DNA from: Rhypophila decipiens
Taxonomy: Eukaryota > Ascomycota > Sordariomycetes > Sordariales > Naviculisporaceae
NCBI GenBank assembly: GCA_033297075.1
Contig: MU858100.1
Span: forward strand, 1-64,000
DNA: 64,000 nucleotides
Reading direction: 5' to 3'
The translations under genes were made by a program, and so were the position numbers. Numbering within the stretch: position 1 is the first letter of the stretch; every line of letters begins with the position of its first letter. Below, one piece after another: positions 11,750 to 23,780 of this stretch. The notes under the pieces are model-generated. The model did not search any database. It saw only the letters and a list, made by a program, of their open reading frames with translations, and was not told the DNA's origin.

Positions 11750-12552
11750 TATTAGGTAAGGTGTTATGTAAAAAGTGTGTTTTGGTCATGTAATTCATTC
11801 ATAATATAGACTCATACTTCTTCAATAATACAGCATATAACAAGCGAGAAAATACGAGATTGCCACTCGGCCACTTGTTACTCATTTGGCAGTTTCAAGT
11901 CAATTGGGCTCTTGATGTCGGCTCAATGGCCTTACGCTACTAGAATCTTGAACTGACCAAAGACTGCTTGTCCACGATATCGAGGCTCCTCCGATTATGG
12001 AAAGCAGCCGCCTGGTCTGTTCAACATTATCAATCAGAGCGTCGGGTGAGCGGTTTTCTGAGGTCATCTATCATGTATAAAGTACTGAAAGCTAGTGTAC
12101 AGCCAGTGACTCTCTCATCACTCTCTGGCGGGGATGTGCGCTTTTTGCCCAACTGCTCTATGCTCTCTATGTGAACCAAAAGCATCTCGAACAAAGACAA
12201 AAAAAACATTAAATAAGGGAACCGATCACACCCAGCGAGTCTCGCTATAAAACACACACACAAGGAAAAAAATAACTGCCCAGATCTCCAGCGGCCATCC
12301 CATCCCATGGCCCGAAGCTCTAAATGCAAAATGGGGTACCCGAAAGAAGATTCATGTCTGTCCAGAAATCGCGCCGGCTTTTGTATCGTTCTTGGTTAGA
12401 AAAAGTCCCGGGGTAAAAGGGGAGCCCATGAGAAATTTTGTAACCGTTCGTAAAGTGTTGTTGTCAACGTCCCATCCACCATTAAATTCTCAATACCCCC
12501 CCTTTATCCTACGACCTTTCTCACCCTCCATCATCTACCCACAACGTCATGT
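11750..12552. other. Convergent intergenic region (3' UTRs)
   Basis: About 800 bp between the ends of the MFS gene and MIR1, which run toward each other. It must hold both 3' UTRs. No further gene is seen. Confidence 0.7.
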
Positions 12553-13794
12553 TTATTTGGAGATCTCGACACCGCCTGAAGCTAAAGTCAGCAACATGCC
12601 CTAGAACGGCAATGAAGAAAGTTGGATACATACCAGTGGCGCCAAGGGCCTTCTTGAGATCACCATAGATGGCGAACTGGCCGGCAGTGAGGGTGCCGAC
12701 CATGAAGAGACGGGCACCAATACCGGTGAAAGAACCACGGAGACCAAGCTCTTTGCTAATCTTGATCAGGCGGGTGATGGTGCCCTCACCGGGCGCGCCC
12801 TTGGTCTTGTTGATCTTGCTAAGCATGGTATCGGCGGGCTGAGAAACAATGGCGGCAGCGAAACCAGCAATCAGACCAGAGCCAAGGTTGACAACGGTCT
12901 GCATGCTATCGGAGAGGTCCTTCTTGGGGAAGACACGGAAAGCGGCCTCGGCAACCTTCTCGTAGACGACGAACTTGGTCATGGTGTAGGGGACCCTGTA
13001 GACGAGCGTGAGCAAATTTCATCAACTTGGTGGAACCTGGTGTGCATGACAACTTACTGCTTGAAGAGAATAGGTCCGAATCCGGCGTAGAAAGCACCGA
13101 GACCCTCAGTCTTGAACATCTTGGAGAAACCGCCGATCAGGCCGTTGGCGTAGGTAGGCTCGGAGACGAGACGGATACGGGTAGCCTCAAGAGGGCAGAG
13201 GGCAATGTCGGCAAAGAACTCGGCGGCACCGGCAGAGGCGAGGTAGACGCCAGTTCTGTAGTTGGTAGCAGTCTCGAGGCCGAGGAGGTTGATGGACTGC
13301 TGCTTGAAGAACTCGTAACCACCGAACTTGAGGGCACCCTGGAGGAAGTAACCGGCAAAGGTAGGGCCGGCACCAGTGAGGAGAGCACCAGCACCCTCGG
13401 TCTGGATGACCTTGCGGAAACCACCGATCAAACCATTGTTGTATTTCGCGGGGTCGAGCTGGATACGGGTCTTGACGCTGTTGTTTTACCAGAGTTAGCG
13501 ACAATGGACACATTCACAGACCTCCCAAAAGCGAGCTCGTGTTCATCCGCGCTGGTCGTCGCGCTGGTCGTCGCGCTGTCACAAGCAGCAACCGGGAAGC
13601 CAGCGACAGACACATGAGCAGCAGCCATGAGAAGACAGGTTCTGGGAGGTGTCAAGATCGAAAGGCACGTACACGTCAACGGGTGTGAGAGCACCGTGGG
13701 TGACGGAGCAGCAGACGGCACCGGCAAGGGCGAATCTGGAGTAGAGCTGAGCGCCAGTAAGCGTGGCGGGCTTCTGGTCAACCTTGGTGGCCAT
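12553..13794 (-). CDS. MIR1: Mitochondrial phosphate carrier
   Basis: Four exons read from high to low coordinate: 13794-13673, 13477-13058, 12995-12634 and 12575-12553, giving 308 residues, close to the yeast Mir1 length. Three Solcar repeats are visible, with carrier signatures PVDVVKTR near residue 38, PLEATRIR in the second repeat and PADTMLSK in the third. It imports phosphate into the matrix across the inner membrane for ATP synthesis. The first intron is 195 bp (donor GTACGT, branch GCTAAC), the others 62 and 58 bp. The last exon encodes only GGVEISK-stop, so the end depends on recognising that splice; reading through would add an unlike tail. The protein starts [10 protein letters not shown] with no long presequence. 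Confidence 0.95.
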
Positions 13795-14622
13795 CTTGTC
13801 GGTTGTGTAGAGAGACGAAGAGAAGAATTGAGTGGAGTGGTGATTTCTTGACGCGACGGGGTCAAGAAAACAAAGTCAATTGACTGAAAGGCGAGTGGAT
13901 GATGGTTTTGGGACGTTGATCTGGCGATGAGGGAAAAAATAACGAAGGTTTTGTTGCAATTAGGAAAGGGCGGCTGACGGGACAGATAAAAAATTGTAGC
14001 CTCCGAGATTTGCCGGCTCAGGGTGCCCACCAACAAGCCGCCTTGGCGCCAAGGTTTGAGGATCTATCTCGAGAAAAGCAGGAGCCATGATTGGCTGGGA
14101 ATTCGCTGATGACCAAATACGGACACCCGAGGAAAAAGTCTACAAAACTCAGGAAGACGTTTGCATGTGCCTTTCCTCACATTGTTGTCACTGTAACATG
14201 AAATGGTACCTGAAAGTTTTTTTGACATTTTTTTCCTTTCACACATCGCTCTCCATGATCTCAAAGTAAAAGAACCGTCCCCTGGAAGGCTCCGCCGCGG
14301 CAGGGCGGAAAGGCGGACCTGTCACAGTGGCGCGTTGATGCATGTGCATAACTGACTCGCAGCTGGTGGTGCGTTGAACAACCAAGACATTGGACAACCT
14401 TTGTCTGAAGATCTCTTTTTCACTGGGCGTGTGCCTGATGAGATCTCGGGATGGCCTTTGATGCATAAAGGGACATTTGGAGTTCATCGGTACGTACCGT
14501 TCCGATCCCCAATATAAACTCCCATCCAGCAACTCCAAACGAACATAAAGTATGAGGGACTTTTGTCATTTCTCTTTATCTGTTATATCTAGGATGACAA
14601 AACAAGGAGTGACTGCACCTCC
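13795..14622. other. Intergenic: MIR1 promoter and TYW4 3' end
   Basis: About 830 bp with MIR1 transcribed leftward from one side and the TYW4 gene ending at the other. It holds the MIR1 5' leader and promoter. No gene or repeat stands out. Confidence 0.65.
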
Positions 14623-17600
14623 TCACGGATATTCCAGAGCTTTCCTACGAAGCTCATCAGCGAGTCTCAACAAGTAAAACTGCCTGACCTCGTCCGGGAT
14701 TTTCTTGCTACTAAAGGAATTGGCAATACGAGCCACATCCTGACGGCCTTTCTCATACGCCGCCAAATCGCGATTTCCATAGACGTCCCGGCCAGCTGCA
14801 TACGCACCGCTGTCGAGGTCTTTGAAGAACACGTTCACGGCGATGCTGCCGCATTCTGAAGTTGGGGTTGCTGTGTGAAGCCAGAGGGGAGGCAGGAACA
14901 AGATGTCGCCGGGCGAGAGGGTAGCTTCATGAGGATGGGTTTGCGCCAGCTTTTCCGAGTCGTTCTCGGAGCGAAGTAATGCGAAGACGTCGATGCTCGA
15001 ACTCGACGCTCCGGGCGAAAATGCGAGGTGCTCGACGTCCGATGGCGGGAAGAGTACAAGTCTTTTCGATCCGCCGAGTTGACAGTAAACGTTGGCCATG
15101 ACCTGTGTTTGGGAACTGTTAGCTCGGAGGGAAAAGGTCAACCAAGGGAGACTAAATGAACTGACATCGTAGTGCAGCCACATATTGACTGGCCCAGACA
15201 CCCGCAACACAGAACTGAACATGTTGTCTTCCACTAGCGACAACTCCTGGGGGAGAACAAAGTCGGCCGCCAAGGCTGGAAAGTCGTCAGAAAGCATGGC
15301 GGGCTTTTCTGTAGGCAAATCACTCGACAACGCCCTCAGGTAAAGCCGGTCTCCTTTTTCAACTCGCCGCCCGAAATCCGCAAAGTCGGTCGTCACATAT
15401 CTGAAGTTCTTGGCGTTGAAGTCCATGGCCTGGTTCGAAGACTCATGTACGACAACCTGGACAGTCATGTCAGTAAAATCCGAATGGAGGGGGTTGATGA
15501 GAAGCAGGAGAAGAGGTTGCCCACCTTTCGATCTGCTCCTACTTTGTCGATAAGGTATGCGATTGTCCAGTTCGCCGTGCAAGAACCGAGGTCAAGGCCC
15601 TCAAGTACCACAGGTTTGCCCTCACGAACTATCCGCGAAAAGTCATCTTTCGACTCCAACTTGACTCGAGGTATGGCTTTGATGTTGGGATGGTTCTTCT
15701 TTTCAGCGGTGCCATTTTCAAAGGCTTCTTGAGCCCGGGGCAGTGATGGTTGGCCCGGTATAATATCGAACGTTCTTTCGTGGACCCAATGCGGGAGGGG
15801 CTCTAAGTTCTCAGGGAAAACGTTTTGCAAGCTGGCTCCCAAGATTGGCAATCCTAATGTGTAGACACCCTTGTTCCAAAACGTGCCCATCGAGAAGCAT
15901 GTAGCGCCTCCTCCGGCCACCACGACCTCGCCTTCTGGAGTCAGAACAGCAGAATGGCCTGTGAGTAACGGGCGTGGCACCGGACTGTCAGTGCTGGTCT
16001 GTTTGCCAACGAGACGCTGGGTAATGTGGCAGTTTTGGCCATCCACAGAGCAAAGAAGGACCTCATCTTTGTGGTCAAGAAGGTGTTCTGCGGTAACGCC
16101 ACCGAGGATAACAAACTCCTGACCGTTGCCATAGGGGAAGCAGGAGGCTCCGAATCGAGCCATGAGCCCGCGGAGGATGGACCCGTCGCTGAGGCTGATG
16201 TATTCAGCGGATATTTGAAGAGGCTCAAATCTGATGGTCGGTTTCTGGGTAACAAGTTAGGTCAGACGATTCAATCAGTACTGAAGACAGACATCACACG
16301 TACCTCAGGATTTGCAATATTCAACTCCCAACTCAGTATTTGATCTGCAATAACACCATCATCCAGGAGTCCTCCCGTGTAAATGCCGCAGAACACCTCA
16401 GGCGCTGAATTGGACTGACGGAAGCAACATATGGAAGCGCCATAAACAGGTTTGAGTCCAATGTCACCAATAACCTCGCAGCTCACCCACCCCTTTCCAG
16501 GCTGGTGGACAAGACAGCCACCAAAGACACCCTCGGGACCTTTACCCCCGACCAACAAAGCCATGTTGGACTCTCCGTGTAATCCTGTGACAGAATGCCT
16601 GTATAGCGGAGTCGGCAGATCATGGGTCCGTTTCCAAGCGCCGGCGTCCCTCTCGAATATCCAGCAATCTCGAAAGGCTTTCACAGGGGAGTCGCGACCT
16701 CCAGATAGTAAGTATCCTCTTACCTTGCCACCCCGTCCCTGGGGACCCAGATCTGTCAATGAGTGACACATTCTTGTCGTCGGGCCACCGTCACCTCCAT
16801 TCAACGAGTTCATGAACCAGGTCGACCCGCCACTGGTGGTGCCATCACTCGCTCCTGTTTGCCGAACAAAAACGTCGCAAGACTGTAAACGGCTCTTGGT
16901 GCCCAAGCCCATGACATTTACCAGGACCGAAGAGTCCCCGTTGCAACCATTATCGCTTCCATTTTTCTCGTCTTGAGGAGTTAATAGCATGGCGCCCCCA
17001 AAGCGCCTCTGCCCTCTCTGGCCCAAACACTCGTCAAATTGCAGGGCAACTTCCGTCTCTGCCAAAGAAAGTTTGACATATTTTGGAATAATGCGCAAAG
17101 CCGTAGTAGCGTTAGATGTCGCCGGGGAGGTCCTGGCATGCACAACGCAGTAGTGACTCGCAAACAGGGCAAACTCCTCCCATTCGTCAAAGGCCTCGAC
17201 AAGTTCGAGTCTGCGCCGGTCGTCGGGCGACAGGAACCGCTCATCCGACCAGGTCTGCCAGAGCGTCCATACATCGACCGTATTCCAGCCACGGCACGAG
17301 AATCTGGATCGTTGGTCCTCCACCGTGGGATAGACATGCACGGACTTGAGCTGCGTGTTGAGCTTGTGGAAGTGGCTGAGCATGGTAGATGCGAATGGGT
17401 GATCTGGGCCCGAGGGCAGAATCTGCTCCAGGAGGACAAATTCAGCTGGAGGCGGATGGCATGTTAGTACTTGACGTGAATAAAAGGTCTGGTGTTTGTC
17501 GGGCATACTTACCGTTGCCGAGCGAAGACGCCCATTTTATCACATTATCGGCCCCGATTGTTTCCATGTAGGTAATCGAGACCTCGGCAACAAAGATGAA

Positions 17601-18603
17601 CGAGCACTCGGAGAGGTCGCCCAAGGTAGCTGCCAGCGCTGTTTGCAACCTGTCCAGTTCTCTCAGGTCACAACCTATCTGCGCATACTGATCACTCTCA
17701 AAGACGACCGGCCCTGAAGAAGGATTTTCCTGTACGCCGGTAAAGGCCCCGAGCAGTTCAGGCGTGTTCAGAACGGTCTGCCTTTTCCTCTCGATCAAGT
17801 CGGGAAAGTCAACGTCAACAAACTTGACAAGGCCTGCTTGGCAATGTTCTGGGTAGCGATGGAGACACTGCCATGGGAGCACATCACTTTGATGATTTAT
17901 TTCTATGTTAGCAAGACCAGACGATAAGGATATAATGAGACCAGAAGACTCACCTGCCACAACCCAGATTGACAACGACCTTTTTCTTCGTTTTCCCGAT
18001 GCACTCTCCGCCCCCGAGGAAGTTCCTCACCAGCACATCAATAACATGGAGTCGGAGATGATAACCCCTATTGATCAACGGGGCTCTACGCTGAAGCTTC
18101 TTGACAAAAAATCGAAAGTAATGCGTCTCATCGGGATAGTAAAACTTCTCTACACTTCGCTTCGAAACGATACTGCTGTTGTTTGTCTTTGGCCGATTCA
18201 AATATGTATACTCGTTAGAAAAAGAATCCATGGTACAAAACACCAACGTGATAAATCTTTCATTTGCCTTGTCAAATTGGAGACAAGCGGTTCATCACTA
18301 CCATTCTTCTCTTGTCACACCCAAGGGTAGACGATGGGTGACACGGCAGTGAATAATACCTCCAGAGAAGAAAATCAAGCCAACGAGATTGAGAGACATG
18401 GAGACACAAGAACACAAAAACAGAAAAGCCATGCGACTCACAGCCATAACCTGATCATCTTGGGCGACCTTTTTGCTCTTGGCGCCCCCTGATTTTGGTG
18501 CCCCGCCTGTAAATGAGGGCGATTTTTTCTTGTTCGTGTGCAACCGCGGGGTCTTTGGCGGGGGACTCCTCTCGGCCTCTGGCTCAAGGTGATGTGCTGT
18601 CAT
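14623..18603 (-). CDS. TYW4: tRNA wybutosine-synthesizing protein 4: methyltransferase, kelch, JmjC
   Basis: Seven exons, high to low: 18603-18442, 18186-17954, 17886-17513, 17445-16304, 16244-15525, 15456-15166, 15102-14623, giving 1133 residues with all phases closing. Residues about 55-350 are a leucine-carboxyl-methyltransferase-type domain with SAM motif NLGCG at about 127-131. The middle is kelch-like, with glycine-rich repeats such as LLSGGRD and LVGGKG. The C-terminal about 300 residues are a JmjC/cupin domain with the iron triad H972, D974 (HYD) and H1050. The family (yeast Ppm2/Tyw4) completes the wybutosine base next to the anticodon of tRNA-Phe; the JmjC part suggests hydroxylation too. 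Exon 1 ends VMA and joins TNNSSIVSKRSVE, the usual family N-terminus, which argues against the ATG at 18231. An upstream in-frame ATG at 18732 is possible. Confidence 0.9.
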
Positions 18604-19955
18604 TCTCTCAACACCAATTCCTTGTTGTAAATTTTTGGTTCTTTTTCTGGCGTAGAGTTTATGTTGTTTGACTGTGTAATGAACTTGTAAACGACCAACT
18701 TGGATGAAGAATTCAAGATGAACTTCACACATCTGATGGAGCGGGAGCCAAGTTCCAAGTGGGCCCAGACTTTGACTGGGGTTAGGGTTGGCTGTGTTGG
18801 GGGCTCATCCCGCGCTGCCAGTACGGATAAGGTACGGATATTTACATGTGAGTTCAACGGGTTCTAATCCGACAAGGCAAGTCCGGAGACCTTTCTCAAG
18901 TTTACGATACCTCTGGTCGCGTTAATCAGTTAAGCGACGAAGCTCTTGAGCACAATGCCGTTACCTATAAGCAACATGGTGGGCACGGCTTTCTGACATT
19001 CTCTCATTTGATCTGACCACTGGCGTTCTTTCTGGGACAAGCCACTTAATGGATCCCATGTATTGTACATATACATAGTTGACAATAGGTCGAAAGAAGA
19101 ACCTCTTTTTACCTTTTATCTTAATTGTGGTTAGCCTTTCCCAGTCCACAATAGCAACCGAGCAGATGAAGGCAGGATCTGTGGACGACTATAAAGATAC
19201 CGCAACGTTATTCAGAGACTCATTGTCCCTGAAACAATGCCACATCCAAGTTGAAGATACCTTCACACCAGGCAAAAGCGAATTGTGAAAGTCGGCCATG
19301 GGTCAGGGGTCAAGCTCAAAGAAACGGACGGGGGTGGGTCCGTGGTGCTGACAGTGCCGCGCCAAGAGTGTCCTAGCTTTCCGTGTCTAACGTTCCCGAC
19401 AGTCGACCCTGGCGCATCCTGCAGAGCCGCAACACCATCGACTTTGATTGACAACGCGGTGATGATGGGTGCGAATGCCAACGTTCTGTCCATATTTATT
19501 CCATAAAAATGTGTCTATCGATACGAGCTGTGATAGCGCCCCGAATACCGACCGGTTCCTGAACACCCTGCTCCTGCGAAATCGACGCGTAACCCCGGCG
19601 ACCGATTTCATCTGATCCGTTGAGGGAAGGCACGACCGCGACCGAACTGCCCTCTCGACCCCTCCTTCCTTCGATCCGATATCTCGAAGTGCCCTGTGCG
19701 GCCGTTTGCTGCCTGCAAAAAAAAAAATATAAATTGTTTTGTTTGGGCTCCCGCTCTTTCAATCCTTCTCCTGACCGAGAACCGCGCACAAGTAAATCCC
19801 CTCGATTGATTCTTCAACAAGCATCCCCAACTTGTCTCTTTTCTTTTCAAGTTTGCGTTGTGGTTGTAGCAACCAATCCTTCTCTTGTGCATTGCGCACG
19901 TTGATTTTACTTTCGCGTTTCTCGTCGGTTCGTCGATCTTGCGACACGACTAACG
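18604..19955. promoter_or_regulatory. Divergent promoter region between TYW4 and the SUMO protease
   Basis: About 1.35 kb between two genes transcribed away from each other, so it should hold both promoters and leaders. The segment 19640-19955 is pyrimidine-rich with an A-run and looks like the protease 5' leader. An open frame at 19079 has a hydrophobic start like a signal peptide but begins with TTG and is not called. Confidence 0.5.
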
Positions 19956-22900
19956 ATGGCTCCCAGAGCACCAACTCCGCGCACTACGCGCAACAGCCGT
20001 GGCCTTCGTGCCACCACCACCGAGCCACCGCGCTCGTCGGTCCGAGCCGACCCCCTCGACCGACACCCCGTGGAGGAGAACCCGCCTCCAGCGACCCCGG
20101 CGCCTTCCGGGCCTTCTCCCATTGCCGCCCTCGGGCGAAGATCAATCTCGCCGATCTACTCGGTAAGCCCGGCTCTCGGTTGCTCCGTGACCCCTGTCTT
20201 ATTCTTTCATGTTTGCTAAATCTCAATTAAGGCACCTCCTTCTCCTCTCTCTCTCTCACACTTCGCGCAGGTCACAGCGCATCCCTCTCTCTCCCCTCTT
20301 CCGGAGGCGCAGGTCACAGCGCCTCCTCAAATTATTATCACACCGGCGACCCCTCGGGGCACGGTTTCTAGCCTCCCGGTAATCCCGGTCAAGAAGGCCT
20401 CGCCGCCTATAGGCTTGGCAAAAAGAGAGACGACAGGGAAGAGTCTAGCCTTCAAGCTTCGCTTGGAGCGCGCCCGCTTCTTGCGGCGGCTCACAAGCCG
20501 AGACACGGGGTCTCGAGTTTGTAAGGAGACCAGGAAGAGAAGAGGGGCCAACTTTGCCCGAGAACTGTTCACGGCCGACAAGAACGACCGGTTTATGACA
20601 GACTGCACCTGCAGCTCTCCCGTGGTCTACGACACCAAGGAGGCCGCGGCGAACGGAGCAGGCCGCCTCCGATTTTTCGAGGACAGCGACGGCAAGCTGG
20701 ACGTGCTGTACCGGAAGCACGATCCAAGCTTCAAGTGCAAGTGCGGCCGGAAGCTCTTGCCGATTTACGGCAATCTTCTGACCGAGCCGGTCGGCAAAGC
20801 TCCGGGACTTCTCAACCAAAACGGGAAGCGGCCAGCAGAGGATTCAGAGGTCGACCTCTTGGCACAAACCACGGGGGAGTTCGAGAGGGTCATTCCTTCT
20901 CTGAGCGAACGTGCACCGCGTCACCAGAGCGCCTTGCGCCTTCAAACTCTCAAGCGTCGATCCATGTCATATCTGACTCAATTGAAGCACCGCCTGCAAA
21001 ACATGGGGAATTCTTTCTTCACTTTCCTCGGCAGGCCCTTCAGCCAGCAGTCCGGAAGAGACCACTCGGTCGTCGAACGCCGCCATGTCGACCCAGAGCA
21101 CAAATCCGTTGTCGCCAAACGATACAAGCGCCAGCACTGCATCCCCGTGACCGGCAACGATGGGCCCGCGGTTGAACCCAGCGAGCTTCCTCACCTGGAA
21201 TGGAGAAAAGACCCGCTCGAGTGGATTGGCCAAAGTATGGTGGACGACATTCTTCGCGAGTTTGCTAGACACTCCGAGACCATCAAGGGTGGGGGTGTTG
21301 CAACCGGTCTGACCGCTGCCGATGTCAGATCAAACATTCAGCCTGGACAAGATCTCGAACTCAGTCTCTGGTTTCACGACTTCTTTCTCCAGGTGCAGGG
21401 AAATGGAATCCTGAACGAACCCCGCCATCGACAGGAGCTTGCTTACGCCGAGACAACACGGAAGTATCTCGTTGGACTTCAAAGCATCCACAAGTTCATG
21501 GAAACCATCTATTCACCAGAGGAGTTCGACAAGATTCGCACACTTTACCCCACTCCCAAAACCCCGTTCATCTATTCACCAGAGGAGTTCGACAAGATTC
21601 GCACAGAGTCCCCCACTCCCGAAGCCCCTTTCCGCCCGCTGGGCGATATCTGGTTCAGAAATCAGTGTCAGCAGACAGCCAAATTCCTGAACTGGTTTCT
21701 TCAATCGAATCGTCAATTGAGTGCACCATTGCAAGAGGCAATCTCCAAGATCATTATGGACGCTAATGCCCTCCATAAACAAGAGCTGCCACTCAGCTAT
21801 GCTGCGCATACGGGACGCTTAATTCACCCCGACATGCCCGAACTGCATGGAAGGTTTCCCACTCCAGTCCTTGACGAGATCCCCGTGGATGAAATCACAA
21901 TCGACCATGACTACGACTTGAAGTATCCCGATTCACAGGCCAAGAGCAAGCCCTCTCAACGTGCCGTGTTGAAACCAAAGAGTATTTTGAAGGATTTGTA
22001 CTTCCCGGATCCGCTCTCGTCTCAACGAGTTTCAGCACCCGAAAAGAGACGCAAACTCCCATTCGAGAGTCCAACTGCGACCTACTTGCCACCGCATCAT
22101 ATTCCTCGCACCCAGCAAAACTCGATCCAGGTTGAGCTCGAGAGAGAGAAGCGTCAAGCAGAATGTGAGGTCGCCACCACTTTAAATGAAGGCAAAACGC
22201 CGTTGCCTGGTCGTGTCGACTTGCACGTGGTCACCACAACCCATGAACGACTCGGGCTGCCGACTCCAAGCAACTATGCTTGTGCTGAGCTGGGTGGCAA
22301 AAAGAATGCCCAAGAGGATGACGAGCGACTGAAGCTTCGATTCCACGCATCCGAATACAAAGATCTGCTTGACGAGATGCGTCGGGAAGACGGCAAGCCC
22401 AAGAGACGGTTTCCCGACCCTCCTAGAGCTATGGACGTGGACGACACATTTCCAGAAAATCCGGAACGAATCCAGATCCAACTTCCTTTGGTGGCCCCTA
22501 CAATCCGCACCTTGTATGGGCCTCTCAGTGCGGCAGAGGAGTCTCGGTTCGATCATCGACACAAGAAAGAGTCTAACGAGCTGGACTGGATCATTCCCGG
22601 AGAGAGGCTTGAACAAAACATCGAGCCCGAGGTACCCCGCCTATCGGCTTCCCTGAAAAAGCCGACCAAAAAACTGGTTACCAGTGAGGATAGAAAGAAG
22701 GCCATTGACAGGTTTTTGGATGAAGATGATTCGTTCAAAGTCTCGGCTTCTCCCCTGGCTCAAGCTCTTGAGATTTCGACTCAGAAGCTCGATGAGCTGG
22801 ACATCAATCGCCAGATTCGTGAGGAGTTCGCCGAGGCTCTCGCTCGCCAGGTCAAGGAGAGAGAGCAACGGGAGATTCAGAGAAAGGCCGAGGAAGAGCG

Positions 22901-23780
22901 AAAGCGGCGTGAGGAAGAGCGCCGGAGAGTTGAAGAGGAACGACGCAGAGCCGAGGAAGAGCGGAGACGGGTGGCAGATGCTAGGCGCCGTAAGGAAGCA
23001 GCCCAGTACGCCCAGTTGACTGGCCTTCGACCACCTGCTCGCTCAATGATCACTCCCCTGACAAGCGAATGGAATGAAAGAGTCACCAGAGCTTCACAAG
23101 CGAACCCAAACGCGGAACTCACAACAACTCCCGATGGCAACCCGCTGAGACGGCAGGACTTCGCCGAGCGGTTGCTGCCACCCACGGCCTGGCTCAACGA
23201 CAACATCATCATCGGCTCCATTCTTTATGTCGCGCAGTACATCAATGACAGTGCTGGGGTTAATAGCAAGCAGAACCCCAAGTGCGCTGCCATGACATCA
23301 TACTTCTGGCCTCGTCTTCAGCAACATGGCCTGAACAGCTGTGCACGTCTCATGCGTCTTGCCGGCATTCGAAAGGAGAACTTCCTTGACATCGACACCA
23401 TCCTCGTCCCTATCTGCGAGCACAGTCACTGGACCCTCGGCGTCGTCTGCCCATCTAGACGCACTGTTTCCCACATCGACTCGATGAGGGCAGGAGGTAG
23501 TCACCAGGTCGTTGTTGACCGCCTTTTGGACTGGGTCAAGGCTACATTGGGTGATGCTTTTGTTGAGGCCGACTGGAATAAGATCACATACCGTACGCCC
23601 CTGCAGACCAATGGCTACGACTGCGGAGTGTTTACAATCACCAATGCCATCTGCCTGGCCCTGGGTGTTGACCCCAAAGAATCCTACTCGGAGCGCGAGC
23701 TGACTCTCCAGCGACGCCGACTAGCCGCTATTCTCCTGAACGGGGGTTTCAAAGGGGACCTGACTTTGGCCGGCTTGTGA
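19956..23780 (+). CDS. Ulp1-family SUMO-specific cysteine protease
   Basis: Two exons, 19956-20162 and 20232-23780, give 1251 residues; the 69-bp intron (GTAAGC, TTGCTAAAT, ATTAAG) is phase 0. An alternative acceptor at 20269-20270 would drop 13 residues without a frameshift. The N-terminal two thirds are mostly disordered. Roughly residues 925-985 are a highly charged coiled coil rich in EER repeats. The last about 220 residues are the C48 protease domain, with catalytic H1135 (HSHWTLGVV), D1152 (HIDSM), Q1194 (LQTNGYDCG) and C1200. Such enzymes process SUMO precursors or remove SUMO from targets at the nuclear envelope or in the nucleus. A 21-residue unit is tandemly duplicated in the middle. 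Whether it is the Ulp1 or Ulp2 counterpart is not certain; the C-terminal position favours Ulp1. Confidence 0.9.
21507..21632 (+). repeat. In-frame 63-bp tandem duplication inside the SUMO protease
   Basis: Units 21507-21569 and 21570-21632 each encode 21 residues that begin IYSPEEFDKIRT and end PF. The first 36 bases are identical, and the rest differs at a few positions. The high DNA identity suggests a recent duplication. It lies in the poorly conserved middle of the protein, outside the protease domain. Confidence 0.9.

Noticed and set aside
13478..13672. Alternative exon inside the long first MIR1 intron
   Set aside because: The 195-bp intron contains stops in the continuing frame and no carrier-like text; a normal branch point and acceptor explain it.
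17950..18246. TYW4 starting at the ATG at 18231 (MDSFSNEYTY)
   Set aside because: That ATG lies in what looks like an intron (branch TTCTAAC, acceptor CCAAAG). Exon 18442-18603 joins to give the family-typical N-terminus before SSIVSKRSVE.
19079..19288. 69-codon frame with a signal-peptide-like hydrophobic start
   Set aside because: It begins at TTG, lies in the divergent promoter region and has no homology I recognise.
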